Shown: in pieces, positions 51,430 to 60,834 of the stretch
Layout of the letters: the number at the start of each line of letters is the position of its first letter
How positions within the stretch are numbered: position 1 is the first letter of the stretch
DNA from: BD1-7 clade bacterium
GTDB lineage: Bacteria; Pseudomonadota; Gammaproteobacteria; Pseudomonadales; DT-91
Assembly (NCBI GenBank): GCA_902705865.1
Contig: CACSIO010000012.1
Span: 248,001 to 312,000 of the forward strand
Reading direction: 5' to 3'
Length of the DNA stretch: 64,000 nucleotides
Translations under genes and position numbers: made by a program
Notes under the pieces: model-generated
Database searches by the model: none
Told to the model about the DNA's origin: nothing
The model's input: the letters and a program-made list of their open reading frames with translations, nothing else

Positions 51430-52689
51430 GTGCGTATTTCAGTTGTATATTGGGTGTTTGTGCTGTTCTCGAGCGTTGGCTGGGTATCGATCGCGGTCGC
51501 AGATGAAATCGATATTTTGATACAAAACGGTTTTGTTGTTGATCCGGCAAATAATCGTAACGGCATCATGGATATTGCAGTAACGGATGGCAGGATATCC
51601 CGCATTCAGCCATCGATACCGGCAGAGAATGCCGGTACCGTGATCGATGCAACGGGTTTGTTTGTTGTGCCGGGGTTAATAGATGTGCATTCACATCTGT
51701 TTGTCGGAACACGAGATTCGCGTTATCTGGCAAATAGTTATGATGCGGTCGCACCAGATAGTTTTTCATTTCGAAGTTGTGCGAGCACCATGGTGGATGC
51801 GGGTAGTTCGGGCTGGCGTAACTTCGAAACCTTCAAGCGGCAAACAATCGATCATTCGCAAACACGTGTTCTGGCCTATTTGAATATTGTCGGCGGCGGC
51901 ATGCGTGGATATGAGCATGAGCAGAAACTTGAAGACATGTCGGTACAAAAAACCGCAGAGATGATCCGGCGCTATCCTGATTTATTGGTTGGCGTCAAAC
52001 TTGCCCATTATGATAGTCCGAGTTGGGTACCCACAAACCGGGCGATCGCAGCAGCCGAGCAGGCTGGCGTGCCAGTGATGATCGACTTTGGTTCTGCGCA
52101 GCCGGAGCTGTCATTGGAAAAACTCCTGCTTGAAAAGCTGCGGCCGGGCGATATTTTTACCCATGCCTTTGCAAATGTTAACGGGCGTGAACCGATCGTT
52201 GATCAACAGGGCCGGGTGAAGCCTTTTATCTTTGAAGCGCTGGATAATGGTATTCGATTGGATGTCGGGCACGGCGGCGGTAGTTTCTTGTATTCGCAGG
52301 CAGTACCGGCATTGCAGCATGGGGTTTACCCGACGACACTTGGTACCGATTTGCATATTGGTGCAATGAATGCCGGTTTAAAAAACTTGCCAAATCTTAT
52401 GTCCAAATTTCTGAATTTGGGCATGCCGCTCGATGAAGTTATCGAAGCGGTTACCTCGCGCGCAGCAGAATCAATTGGGCGTGCAGATCTTGGGTCATTA
52501 ACCGAAAACAATATCGCTGATATTGCACTGCTTAAAATCGACAACGGCAGCTTTGGTTTTTACGATGTAAAACCCGAAAAAATGCAAGGTGAGCGGCGTA
52601 TCGATTGTCAATTATTGGTGCAAGAAGGGCGTGTTGTTTGGGATGCGAATGGGCATTCGATTCCGTTCTACGTTCCTGCTGTAAACTGA
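51430..52689 (+). CDS. Exported amidohydrolase/deacetylase-family metallohydrolase
   Basis: Predicted zinc hydrolase of the amidohydrolase superfamily. The start is a GTG: AAGGAGG ends seven bases before it, which decides against the in-frame ATG at 51409. The 419-aa protein has a signal peptide (VVYWVFVLFSSVGWVSIAVA). Metal features are visible: GLIDVHSHLF (the first HxH), the probable bridging Lys in LLVGVKLAHYDSPS, His in DIFTHAFANVNG, and the catalytic Asp in TTLGTDLHIGA. The arrangement fits the family of N-acyl-amino-acid/nucleoside deacetylase-like enzymes; no substrate can be named. The gene is followed by a long inverted repeat. Confidence 0.87.
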   Translation: MRISVVYWVFVLFSSVGWVSIAVADEIDILIQNGFVVDPANNRNGIMDIAVTDGRISRIQPSIPAENAGTVIDATGLFVVPGLIDVHSHLFVGTRDSRYLANSYDAVAPDSFSFRSCASTMVDAGSSGWRNFETFKRQTIDHSQTRVLAYLNIVGGGMRGYEHEQKLEDMSVQKTAEMIRRYPDLLVGVKLAHYDSPSWVPTNRAIAAAEQAGVPVMIDFGSAQPELSLEKLLLEKLRPGDIFTHAFANVNGREPIVDQQGRVKPFIFEALDNGIRLDVGHGGGSFLYSQAVPALQHGVYPTTLGTDLHIGAMNAGLKNLPNLMSKFLNLGMPLDEVIEAVTSRAAESIGRADLGSLTENNIADIALLKIDNGSFGFYDVKPEKMQGERRIDCQLLVQEGRVVWDANGHSIPFYVPAVN

Positions 52690-52718
52690 TTTGATTGTTT
52701 AGAGACGAATAGAAAAAC

Positions 52719-52763
52719 CTATATAAACAATGCCGTTACTGTACCGCGGCATTGTTTATATAG
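52719..52763. repeat. Perfect 17-bp inverted repeat between convergent genes
   Basis: CTATATAAACAATGCCG (52719-52735) and CGGCATTGTTTATATAG (52747-52763) are exact inverted copies around an 11-base loop. It lies between the amidohydrolase stop and the stop of the minus-strand GGDEF gene. With no T-tract but an AT-rich outer stem, it may serve as a bidirectional terminator. Confidence 0.85.
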
Positions 52764-52770
52764 ACTGGGC

Positions 52771-53949
52771 TTATACCGATGTTGAAACTTGGGTACCAGT
52801 ATTAGGCTCAATTTCGTCAAAACCACAGCAGCAGTATGGTGATGACTTTGCTTGCATCAAGGCTGTTTCAGCTTTCTCCAATAGAGTCTCAAAGCTGTTG
52901 CCGTTGTCGGGATAGAGACTGAAACCGATGGCAACGAGGGGGGAAACAACGGCATTTTCGACACTAAATGGCTGGGTTGCGCTAGCAAGAATCATTTCGC
53001 AAATACGTTCAGGTGTGTCATTCATATCCTTGTTGACCGGCATCGCCATGGCAAACGTATTGCCATCCATTCTAGCGATGGGGTGATCGCCGGCCAATCG
53101 AGCCAGGCGCTGCGAAAACTCCACTAGAATGCGGTCGCCGGTGTCGTAGCCATGGGCCTGATTTATCTGTTTAAAGGCCTTGATATCGATGAGGTACAGC
53201 GAAAAATGCTGTTTGAAAAAATCGCCTTCGAACAACCTGCGAGTAATCTGTTGGGCGAAAAAAGCGCGATTTTTGAGGCCGGTTAGCAGATCGTGCTGTG
53301 ATAAATAGCGGTTGTTTTCACCTTCGGCTTCTCGTTGCGCAATGAGTCTCTGGTTCGCGCTTTCGTATGCTGCGGTTATTCCTATCAGGCCAACCAGTGT
53401 GCCGAGCCAATGAACCAGGCTTTGTTCAATGTACTGAGAGTCTGTCATTAAACTGATGAAACGATAGCCCCGCCAGTAGATACCATAGATGGCGAGCTGT
53501 GAGACCAAAACGATAGAAAACCAGATCAAACCGGCACGACCACCGGCTGTAAAATACGTGAGCACCGGTAAAAGAAATAGAATTTGTGAGGATGTTGCTA
53601 ATGGCCCGCCAGAGACGATGGCAGAGAACATCAATGCAATGTAGAGCGGGGCGACACAGCTATGAGCGATCACAGTGATACTGCCGTAAGTTTTGAAAAT
53701 AGCGAGATTGAGGCCGTATAAAATCGTTAACCCGGCAGTTAGTAGCATGCCAATTTCTGCGTGGGGTTCTTTAAAATACTGGCTGAGTAAGAAAAGGCAG
53801 ATAACCAGCGACGAAAACGCAACCGTCAGTAAACTGCCAACGAGGATTCGTGCACGATAGAGATCGATTGGATTTACATAGCGATTTTTATGTACGAAAT
53901 AATCGATAATTTGATTTAGCCAGCCAAATGGCTGTGACTGTTTAAACAT
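52771..53949 (-). CDS. Membrane GGDEF protein with degenerate active site
   Basis: The 392-aa protein has six to seven hydrophobic helices (about 35-195), forming a sensor, and a C-terminal GGDEF domain (216-375). The entry motif DLLTGLKNRAFF (220-231) is normal, but the signature reads RMDGNTFAM: GGDEF has become MDGNT (294-298). Both the substrate Gly pair and the catalytic Glu/Asp are gone, so it is not expected to make cyclic-di-GMP. It may bind a nucleotide or act as a regulator through its fold. A Cys-rich tail (YCCCGF) precedes the C-terminus. Confidence 0.88.
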   Translation of the reverse strand: MFKQSQPFGWLNQIIDYFVHKNRYVNPIDLYRARILVGSLLTVAFSSLVICLFLLSQYFKEPHAEIGMLLTAGLTILYGLNLAIFKTYGSITVIAHSCVAPLYIALMFSAIVSGGPLATSSQILFLLPVLTYFTAGGRAGLIWFSIVLVSQLAIYGIYWRGYRFISLMTDSQYIEQSLVHWLGTLVGLIGITAAYESANQRLIAQREAEGENNRYLSQHDLLTGLKNRAFFAQQITRRLFEGDFFKQHFSLYLIDIKAFKQINQAHGYDTGDRILVEFSQRLARLAGDHPIARMDGNTFAMAMPVNKDMNDTPERICEMILASATQPFSVENAVVSPLVAIGFSLYPDNGNSFETLLEKAETALMQAKSSPYCCCGFDEIEPNTGTQVSTSV

Positions 53950-54393
53950 CCTGTTTTAAGCCTTGTTCCGTCCGACGTCACATCTCATGCGCCCATAATG
54001 CCGGTCAGTGTTCTTTTTTGTAAACTCGTGTCGTGAAATATGACGATTAATTCCTTAATGACCCGAGCGTGCTCCATACCCGATGGTATTTTTATTGCTA
54101 ATAAGCTAAGTGCGTTACAAACGAATCAGTCAATGGCTCGGCTGATGAGCCATGTTGGCGTCGGTTTTTCTGATATGATCGCATCTGCGTATACTGTATT
54201 CAATTTTGACGATTGGCGCTTCTTCAAACGCTTATGCGTGCACGTGCGTTTGAGAATTAGCCTGATATTCTTATGTTTTCGTCGATATTTAAGTACGCTT
54301 ACGTGATGGTTATGCTGCGATATAATGCCTGAAATACAACCAGTCGTGGTTCCAGAATAATAAAAATCTGATCCGGATTACATAGATAAAACC
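53950..54393. other. Intergenic region between divergent genes
   Basis: This 444-base gap contains an 88-codon frame (54040-54306) without a ribosome site or family resemblance, which I do not call. TATAAT at 54321-54326 is a likely promoter for the MMPL transporter gene, though with a poor -35 region. Confidence 0.5.
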
Positions 54394-56676
54394 ATGTTTT
54401 TTCAACGATATGCCAACGCGGTAACCCGTCACCCCAAGCTTAGCTTGGTGCTTTCCGCAGTACTTTTCTTACTGTTTGTTTTTCTCGCCCGTGATGTGCG
54501 ACTGAACAATCACTTTGCTGCTTTGTTTTCTATCGATAATGAAGATAACGCTTACCGTGAGTTCTATCGAGAGGTATTTGGTGCAGATGATGGTTTGTTG
54601 ATGGCCATAGTGCAATTGCCTGATGATGACGCTACAGCGATGAATCAGGTATTTTTTAGCCATCTTGAAGTCGCTGTCGAGAAACTCGAGCAAACCGGTA
54701 ATTACAATCGTGTTTTAAGCCCGGTATCGACAAGTGTGATTCGAGCCGGCGAAGACGATGAGATTATTATTGATCCTTTGTTTGCTGATGATGATATCAG
54801 TGACGCTATGCGTTTAACGCTCCTAAGAGAGTCGCCAGCAACCGGCGGGCGCTTGGTTTCGATTGACCACAATACCGTGGCAGTTATTGCTGAAATGCCG
54901 ACAGATTTTGACCGTTTTCGCAAGATTCAGGAGCCTGCGGAATATTTTCGTAGCACCATGAATGAGGCATTCGCTGATATGCCCACTGTGTCTGTGCAGT
55001 TTGCGGGTATCCCGTTCACGCGTATTGGTATTCTTGAATTGATGTTACGGGACTTATTTTTGCTCGTTCCATTAACGGCGCTTATCGTCGGGTTGGTGAG
55101 TTTTTTGATTTTTCGCTCTTACGCAGTGGTTTGGATCACCTTGCTGACAACCATGTTTGGGTTGGCCGCGACAGTCGGTATGATGGGCATAAACGGTGAT
55201 GATGTTAACCAATTAACCATCACGTTCCCGGTGCTATTGATGGTTATTATTGTCGCAAACAGCACGCACTTTTATCATCGGTATTTTCGTGAACGCCAAT
55301 TTGGGGCAGACCAACAAACGGCGGTGAGCATTGTTACCACGCGCGTGGGTAAAGCGGCTTTTTTATCTTGCCTGACAACCGCGATCGGCTTTTATGCATT
55401 GATGACCGCAGATATGAAAATTCTGCGCAGCTTTGGCTTGTATCTGGGCTCGGGTGTGTTGGTCAGTTACATTGGGATGATGCTGATTATTCCTGCCTGT
55501 CTGATGTTGGCGAAACCTAAAACGGGCAATATCAGTACCTTTACTGGCAAGGATTGGGTGAGTCGTTGTGTAGCTTATTCAACCTCCGTTAGAGGTCGCC
55601 GCTGGGTTACCGCGGCAGGGGTCGCCAGCTTGCTTGGTGGCGGTTGGCTGGGCTATCACATCGAATACGATTACTTTTTGAAAGATATGCTCGCACCGGA
55701 TCACCCGCAGGTTGTTGCCGGTGAAGTGGCAGAGCAGAAGTTGTCAGGAGCGTTACCGCTGGAAGTCTCGTTGTTGGGTGAGCCGGGTGCCTTTAAACAA
55801 GCGGATGTTCTGAAAAAAATGCGTCAAACCGGCGATTGGTTACATGCAAAAGGCTTTGGCGATCACGCGTTGAGCATGGCTGATATTGTGCAGTCTCTAA
55901 ATCATGCAATTAGCGGCGACAATGCTATTCCGGATAGTAATGAAGCTGTCGCCCAGCTCTTACTGTTGGCTGAAGGCAGCTCGGATGCGATTCTTGAGCA
56001 GTTGGTGAATTTTGATTATTCACATGCACGTATTCGCGTAAACGGATCGGATTTGGGGGCAGATTACCTAGTGACGGTTAAAACTGAGTTTAATGAGTAT
56101 ACCGAAACCTTGTTCGCCGGAACGGGCGTTAAAGCACGAATGACCGGTGAAGCGCCTGTCGCCTATGAGGGTATGAATAAACTTTCGCGAGAGTTACTTG
56201 AAAGCGTATTGATGGCATTGGTTTTTATTGTGATTACCATTCAGTTGGTATTTCGTGATTGGCGGTTGTCTCTTGGCAGTGTGTTCCCGAACATTCTACC
56301 GGTCATTTTGGGGCTCGCCTTTTATGCGTTATCGGGTCAAAGCCTGAACCCGTTGCCGGGCATCGCATTTTGTATTGCGATTGGTATTGCCGTTGATGAT
56401 ACCGTGCATTTGTTTGCTCGTTTTAATGAGGAACTGCAGGCCGGAAAACCGCGGGTTCAAGCCATCATCGATGCGGTGGACGAAGTTAAGGGCGCGTTGA
56501 TTATTTCCAGCGGTATCCTGACCTGTGGATTTTTGGTGTTTCTCATTTCGGGATTCAGTTGGAATCGCGATCTCGGATGGTTAGGGGCCGCGCTGATTGT
56601 AATAGCCCTGTTTGCTGATTTGGTTTTTACGCCGGCCGTATTATCGTTTGGCGATGCACGCAAAGATAAAGTCTAG
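54394..56676 (+). CDS. MMPL/RND-superfamily transporter
   Basis: This 760-aa integral membrane protein has the RND/MMPL layout in two halves: one N-terminal helix, a periplasmic domain (about 35-210), helices (ILELMLRDLFLLVPLTALIV onward), then a second repeat after about residue 410 with a final helix bundle. The conserved FPVLLMVIIVANSTHFYHRY and AIGIAVDDTVHLFARFNEEL, with acidic or polar residues in the helix, are typical of sterol-sensing/patched-like and hopanoid or lipid exporters. No membrane-fusion or outer-membrane partner lies next to it. The substrate (lipid or steroid-like) is inference. Confidence 0.9.
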   Translation: MFFQRYANAVTRHPKLSLVLSAVLFLLFVFLARDVRLNNHFAALFSIDNEDNAYREFYREVFGADDGLLMAIVQLPDDDATAMNQVFFSHLEVAVEKLEQTGNYNRVLSPVSTSVIRAGEDDEIIIDPLFADDDISDAMRLTLLRESPATGGRLVSIDHNTVAVIAEMPTDFDRFRKIQEPAEYFRSTMNEAFADMPTVSVQFAGIPFTRIGILELMLRDLFLLVPLTALIVGLVSFLIFRSYAVVWITLLTTMFGLAATVGMMGINGDDVNQLTITFPVLLMVIIVANSTHFYHRYFRERQFGADQQTAVSIVTTRVGKAAFLSCLTTAIGFYALMTADMKILRSFGLYLGSGVLVSYIGMMLIIPACLMLAKPKTGNISTFTGKDWVSRCVAYSTSVRGRRWVTAAGVASLLGGGWLGYHIEYDYFLKDMLAPDHPQVVAGEVAEQKLSGALPLEVSLLGEPGAFKQADVLKKMRQTGDWLHAKGFGDHALSMADIVQSLNHAISGDNAIPDSNEAVAQLLLLAEGSSDAILEQLVNFDYSHARIRVNGSDLGADYLVTVKTEFNEYTETLFAGTGVKARMTGEAPVAYEGMNKLSRELLESVLMALVFIVITIQLVFRDWRLSLGSVFPNILPVILGLAFYALSGQSLNPLPGIAFCIAIGIAVDDTVHLFARFNEELQAGKPRVQAIIDAVDEVKGALIISSGILTCGFLVFLISGFSWNRDLGWLGAALIVIALFADLVFTPAVLSFGDARKDKV

Positions 56677-56751
56677 ACTGAAGGTTTGTTCATCGTCGTG
56701 CGCTAATATGCATGCGTGTTGTGCGAGACTTCATTTATTCGGAGAGCCCTG

Positions 56752-57228
56752 ATGCCTGCACAGTTGCTGCTGGTTTTTCATAGTCAATCTGGCCGGAACG
56801 AAACGTTGGCTTTGCATATGCGTCAAGCTGCAAGCGCGGTTGCGCAAGATTGTGAAGAGCCCGTTAGCGTCGTGCTCAAGCGCGCCTGGGAGGCTGATAG
56901 CGACGACTTTTGCGCAGCTGACTTGATCGTTATGATAGCGCCGGAGAACTTTGGCAATATATCTGGCGGTTTGAAAGACTTTCTTGACCGTGTGTTTTAC
57001 CCCGCCGAACGTGCTGAAGCATTGGGTAAACCTTATGCGCTAGTACTTGATACTGGCAACAGTGGTACAGGTTGTATTCAGCGTATCGAAACGATTATGC
57101 AGGGGCTCAATGCGCGGCAAGTACAAGCGCCTTTGGTTCTTTACGGTAAGCCGGATGACGCCGCTATTGCGCAGGCTCGCGAGCTTGCCGAGGCGCTAGT
57201 TGTTGGCCTGGATATGGGTGTTTTCTGA
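56752..57228 (+). CDS. Flavodoxin-fold NAD(P)H oxidoreductase-like protein
   Basis: This 158-aa protein starts at the ATG preceded by GGAGAG; an earlier ATG at 56716 has no site. The first strand and FMN-phosphate loop are LLLVFHSQSGRNETLALHM, with further flavin contacts in IVMIAPENFGNISGGLKDFL, where the GNISGG loop replaces the usual YWG. The fold is that of flavodoxin/WrbA-like small flavoproteins. The reaction and partners are unknown. It lies upstream of the glutaredoxin-like and MOSC genes, possibly in one operon. Confidence 0.78.
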   Translation: MPAQLLLVFHSQSGRNETLALHMRQAASAVAQDCEEPVSVVLKRAWEADSDDFCAADLIVMIAPENFGNISGGLKDFLDRVFYPAERAEALGKPYALVLDTGNSGTGCIQRIETIMQGLNARQVQAPLVLYGKPDDAAIAQARELAEALVVGLDMGVF

Positions 57229-57293
57229 CCGAAGGCCAAGAATTGGACTTGTATCTGAAGGGATTCGCAGTAATCTACGTGGCTCGATTGAAT

Positions 57294-57331
57294 TTCTCGG
57301 TCTAACACCGTTTTTGGTGCAATCCCGAGAA
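57294..57331 (+). promoter_or_regulatory. Two-part stem-loop upstream of the glutaredoxin-like gene
   Basis: Outer arms TTCTCGG/CCGAGAA and inner arms CACC/GGTG (loop GTTTTT) can fold into one imperfect hairpin, interrupted by a 5x5 internal loop. It ends 50 bases before the start codon. No family is recognised. Confidence 0.4.
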
Positions 57332-57381
57332 GCCCGTTACGTGAATATCCGGCGGTATGTCGGACAATAAATCAGGTTGCC

Positions 57382-57630
57382 ATGCAGTCCATTATTCTTT
57401 ATCACACACTCGGTTGTCACTTGTGTGAAGACGCCGAAGTTGTCTTGTCTCCATTTCGTGAAGCAGGTGCTATCGATGTCACGTTGGTTGATATTGCTGA
57501 TGACGACGCACTGGTTGACCTTTATGGCATCCGTATTCCAGTGATCAGAAAGGCTGATGTGTCCACCGAAGAAGGTGAACTTGGATGGCCATTTGATCAT
57601 GATAAGGTCAGTGAATTTCTGAATTTCTGA
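57382..57630 (+). CDS. Glutaredoxin-like protein (DUF836)
   Basis: Small thiol-redox protein of 82 aa. The active-site motif is CHLC (Cys12/Cys15) in YHTLGCHLCEDAEVVL, and the cis-Pro segment IRIPVI is in the expected place. It is cytoplasmic. The ATG is preceded by AGGTTG. The stop codon lies inside an 8-bp tandem repeat, and the MOSC gene begins 18 bases later. Confidence 0.88.
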   Translation: MQSIILYHTLGCHLCEDAEVVLSPFREAGAIDVTLVDIADDDALVDLYGIRIPVIRKADVSTEEGELGWPFDHDKVSEFLNF

Positions 57631-57635
57631 ATTTC
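57612..57635 (+). repeat. Three tandem copies of an 8-bp unit across the stop codon
   Basis: TGAATTTC is repeated three times exactly. The glutaredoxin-like stop is the TGA of the third copy. Because the unit is not a multiple of three, loss or gain of a copy would change the C-terminus of that protein. Confidence 0.9.
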
Positions 57636-57648
57636 TGAAGGAGTGTAG

Positions 57649-58461
57649 ATGCACGTTCAGATTGACAGCCTAGTTATTTATCCGCTGAAATCCCTTGCGG
57701 GTGTCGCCTGCGAGTCGATGGAATTTGATGCTCTCGGTGCGCGGCATGATCGCCGCTATATGCTGGTGGATGCTTCAGGCAAATTTGTCTCTCAACGCAC
57801 CTGCCCAATCATGGCGCTAGCTAGTGTTGCCGATGCCGGCGAGAGTTGGTGTATAAAAACGCCCGATAATAACAAGCTGCTGCTGCCTAAGGCGGGCCAC
57901 TGCAGTAAGCCTGTGCCGGTTAATGTCTGGAGTGACACGTTTTCTGCTTGGGAGCAGCCTAAAGAACTCTCTATCTGGTTTAGCGAGTGGCTAGGGTTGC
58001 CTGTGCGACTGGTTTATATAGGTGCCGCAGCGCAGCGTCCAGTGGACCCGGATTACGCCCCAGCACCATGCCATGTCGGTTTTGCTGATGGTTTCCCGCT
58101 GTTGTTAACCCATACAACATCGTTGAAAGCACTGAATTTGGAACTCCCGTTTACAATTGGGATGGAGCGATTTCGCCCTAATATCGTTGTCAGCGGCGGT
58201 GATGCGTGGGCCGAAGACCATTGGCGTCGGCTGAATACGGCGGATGGCAGTCAGTCGTTATTATCGGTGAAACCTTGCAGCCGTTGTGCAATTCCAACGA
58301 TCGACCCGGCCACGGCAGAGCGTCAAAAGGTTGTCTGGCAGGTGTTGAAAAAGTTGCGCACGGGTAGCGATGGGCAAGTTTATTTTGGCCACAATCTGCT
58401 GCATTTGAGTGATCATCCTCTGCAGGTAGGGCAAACCTTATCGGTGAATGCTTGCGACTAA
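57649..58461 (+). CDS. MOSC-domain protein (molybdenum-cofactor related, YcbX/mARC-like)
   Basis: This 270-aa protein has the N-terminal MOSC beta barrel (VIYPLKSLAGVACESMEFDA, GARHDRRYMLVDASG) and the MOSC domain (ERFRPNIVVSGGDAWAEDHW). In that domain the cysteine that ligates or sulfurates the cofactor is likely the first Cys of VKPCSRCAIPTIDP. This is the layout of YcbX and mitochondrial mARC, which reduce N-hydroxylated compounds with Moco. There is no C-terminal 2Fe-2S domain, so an external electron donor is needed. AAGGAG lies five bases before the ATG. Confidence 0.9.
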   Translation: MHVQIDSLVIYPLKSLAGVACESMEFDALGARHDRRYMLVDASGKFVSQRTCPIMALASVADAGESWCIKTPDNNKLLLPKAGHCSKPVPVNVWSDTFSAWEQPKELSIWFSEWLGLPVRLVYIGAAAQRPVDPDYAPAPCHVGFADGFPLLLTHTTSLKALNLELPFTIGMERFRPNIVVSGGDAWAEDHWRRLNTADGSQSLLSVKPCSRCAIPTIDPATAERQKVVWQVLKKLRTGSDGQVYFGHNLLHLSDHPLQVGQTLSVNACD

Positions 58462-58513
58462 ATCGCTGTTGCGCTTGTCTTATCAGCAGTGATGCACACA
58501 ACGACGTTATGTG

Positions 58514-60589
58514 TCAGGATTCAGGTAACCCGCTATCCGCTGGCGGCACAAAATCTGCCAGATTAAATTCCGCATTGCGCGCTCTAGTTTGATAGATCAG
58601 GCTATAGGTCAATATGTTGGTGACGTACTTGCGGGTTTCTTTGTAGGGAATTGTGCTTACCCAATGCACCCAATCTTCTGTCATAGGCTGATCTTCCAGC
58701 CAGCGCTTTACGCGATGGGGCCCGGCATTGTAAGCCGCGGTTGCCAACACGTAGTTGTTATCAAACGTTTTTAAAAGATCTTTCAGATACCGGCTGCCCA
58801 ATGCGATGTTGTAGGCCGGATCAGATAGGCGCTTGCGTGAGTAGGGCATTTGTAATGAACGTGCGACTTTACGCGCCGTTGCTGGCATCAGCTGTAATAC
58901 GCCGCGAGCACCGACTGAGGATTGTGCGTGTGGCGAAAACGCACTTTCTTGACGAGCCATTGCCAGCAGCCAGAATGGATTTAACGCATGTTTTTCGGAA
59001 TGCTTGGTGAAGTGCTCCATGTACATCAGCGGGAAGCGCTGTTCCAATGCGTCCCAGGCCTGTGCGCCAGCTAACGCACGAAATGCCTTGTCATGCATAT
59101 TGAAATGACTAGCAGCACGCGCGGCTTGCTTCAATTCGGCTGGTGTAAAATTGCGGGTTGCATGTGTCCATTCGTTTTCGGATGTTAGCGGCCGCTTCAG
59201 AATATGCAGTTCAATAGCTGGCATAATGGCTTGCACAACGGCCTCGGATGGCGGGTTGGTCAATTCATCGGCTTGACCCACTGGGTAAGCCTGTTTCGCA
59301 TCCTCAGCGGTGATAAAACCCCAAAAATGCCGTTCTTTCGCGAGTTGTTCGAGAATTGCTCGTGGTCGTTCTTCGATTTTTTGTGCCACTAAGCCGGTAT
59401 TACGCTGGGCTCGGGCATACCAATAACGCCATTCCGGTAATTGTTGGAGATCTGTGCTGGCTTGTTGGTAGAGCCATTGGTAGCGGCCCCAGTTTTTACT
59501 GACGATTGCGGTGCGTAATTGAAACGTTGTTACGTCGGGTGTTTGATGTTCGACATCATCCAGCCAATCACTGGCGCTATCAGGGTTGTCTTTCAACAGA
59601 TACCACGCTGCCAGTCGCACACTGCGGGTATGATGTGCCGGTGTTAAGCCCGGTATGGTCGCCTGCATTAAAACTGGGCGAAGGTGTTCTCCGTGGTCTG
59701 GCAGCAATCGCGTAATAACACGTTTGATGCTGTCGCTGGTCAGGTTGCTGTTAATAGCCAAGGTATCGCTGTTGCTACTAAAGGCATCGAACCAAAAAGC
59801 GGTGTATCGTTTTGGCGAAGCTAGTTTCAGTGATAGTGATGCATCATCTTTACTGAGATAGCGGCGGAGATACTTAGCCAATGTGTGTTGGCCAGCATTC
59901 AGTGCCAGTTGATAGCGTTGCCAGGCAACGGCAGGTGTTAGTTGCCCGGATTTTTTCCATCGAGCAAAAACTGAGTCACAGGTTTTGCTGACAGAGCGCG
60001 GGCTTAACCAAAGGGCGGTTACCGGCAGCCAGGCTTCATCGGATAATTTACTCTTTATGTTTGTTAGCGTGCGAATGTGGTGACCTGCAGCGAAACAACG
60101 GTTCGATTCAGTTGCTTCTTCTTTTATATAGTAATGCGTAAATTCTTCCCAGTAACCTTCGACCGCGAGGTAATTGAGCCAGTGGTTTCTGAGTGTGGGG
60201 GTCAGGTAATTTGTCGAGTTTTCGGTTATCCATTGATCTACGCGATTATGCAAATCATCAAACGCTGAATTACTCGCATTACGGGTAAATTGACTGCGTA
60301 AAAAGAGTACGTCGAGATAGGGTGCTAATGGGTAATTGTCGAGATCGGCGCGGAGTTTTTGATAGCGACTGACTTTTTTCTGCTTTAGTGCCTTGCGTGC
60401 TTGCTGATATACTTCGCGCGCTTCACGGTAGTCGGGATAGACAAATGCTGATTCTGGCGAGGTTGAGCCCCACACTGTGGTGGCGAACAACGTCAGGCAA
60501 ATGACTTTGATCGTGACAGAAGCATGTTGTATCGCGACTTTCATGGCTGCTCTTTTGGCCGCAGCGATTGCTGCAGAGTCGTTTGTCAT
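58514..60589 (-). CDS. slt: Soluble lytic murein transglycosylase Slt70
   Basis: Cleaves the MurNAc-GlcNAc bond of peptidoglycan with formation of the 1,6-anhydro product, in the periplasm. It has 691 aa. The first ATG has GGAAG close upstream and is kept, giving a long n-region and a signal that ends near TVWGS. The long helical superhelix (50-520) is followed by the SLT catalytic domain: LNPFWLLAMARQESAFSPHA with the catalytic Glu in RQESAF, GVLQLMPATARKVA, and NIALGSRYLKDLL, ATAAYNAGPHRVKRWL. It lies convergent to the MOSC gene and divergent from uup. Confidence 0.95.
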   Translation of the reverse strand: MTNDSAAIAAAKRAAMKVAIQHASVTIKVICLTLFATTVWGSTSPESAFVYPDYREAREVYQQARKALKQKKVSRYQKLRADLDNYPLAPYLDVLFLRSQFTRNASNSAFDDLHNRVDQWITENSTNYLTPTLRNHWLNYLAVEGYWEEFTHYYIKEEATESNRCFAAGHHIRTLTNIKSKLSDEAWLPVTALWLSPRSVSKTCDSVFARWKKSGQLTPAVAWQRYQLALNAGQHTLAKYLRRYLSKDDASLSLKLASPKRYTAFWFDAFSSNSDTLAINSNLTSDSIKRVITRLLPDHGEHLRPVLMQATIPGLTPAHHTRSVRLAAWYLLKDNPDSASDWLDDVEHQTPDVTTFQLRTAIVSKNWGRYQWLYQQASTDLQQLPEWRYWYARAQRNTGLVAQKIEERPRAILEQLAKERHFWGFITAEDAKQAYPVGQADELTNPPSEAVVQAIMPAIELHILKRPLTSENEWTHATRNFTPAELKQAARAASHFNMHDKAFRALAGAQAWDALEQRFPLMYMEHFTKHSEKHALNPFWLLAMARQESAFSPHAQSSVGARGVLQLMPATARKVARSLQMPYSRKRLSDPAYNIALGSRYLKDLLKTFDNNYVLATAAYNAGPHRVKRWLEDQPMTEDWVHWVSTIPYKETRKYVTNILTYSLIYQTRARNAEFNLADFVPPADSGLPES

Positions 60590-60834
60590 TGTTCTTCCGG
60601 AAGTAAAAACATAGCCCAGAGTTCTGATAGGTTCGACTGTGAAAGGTTGAACGGTAGTTATTGCCTTATATCTGTAGGGAATGTGTCACACTCGGCTGCG
60701 TTTAGCAATGCACCATTGTGTGTCACTGGTTTGTGAAATTCCTGCAAAAACACAGGTCTAGCCTGCGTTCAGTATATTTTTCGAGCGATGACTCCGCATG
60801 GGTATAGATCAAATTTAACACGAGGTTTTCCACC

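Noticed and set aside
54040..54306. 88-codon frame before the MMPL gene
   Set aside because: No ribosome site, no signal or domain, and the following TATAAT suits a noncoding promoter region.
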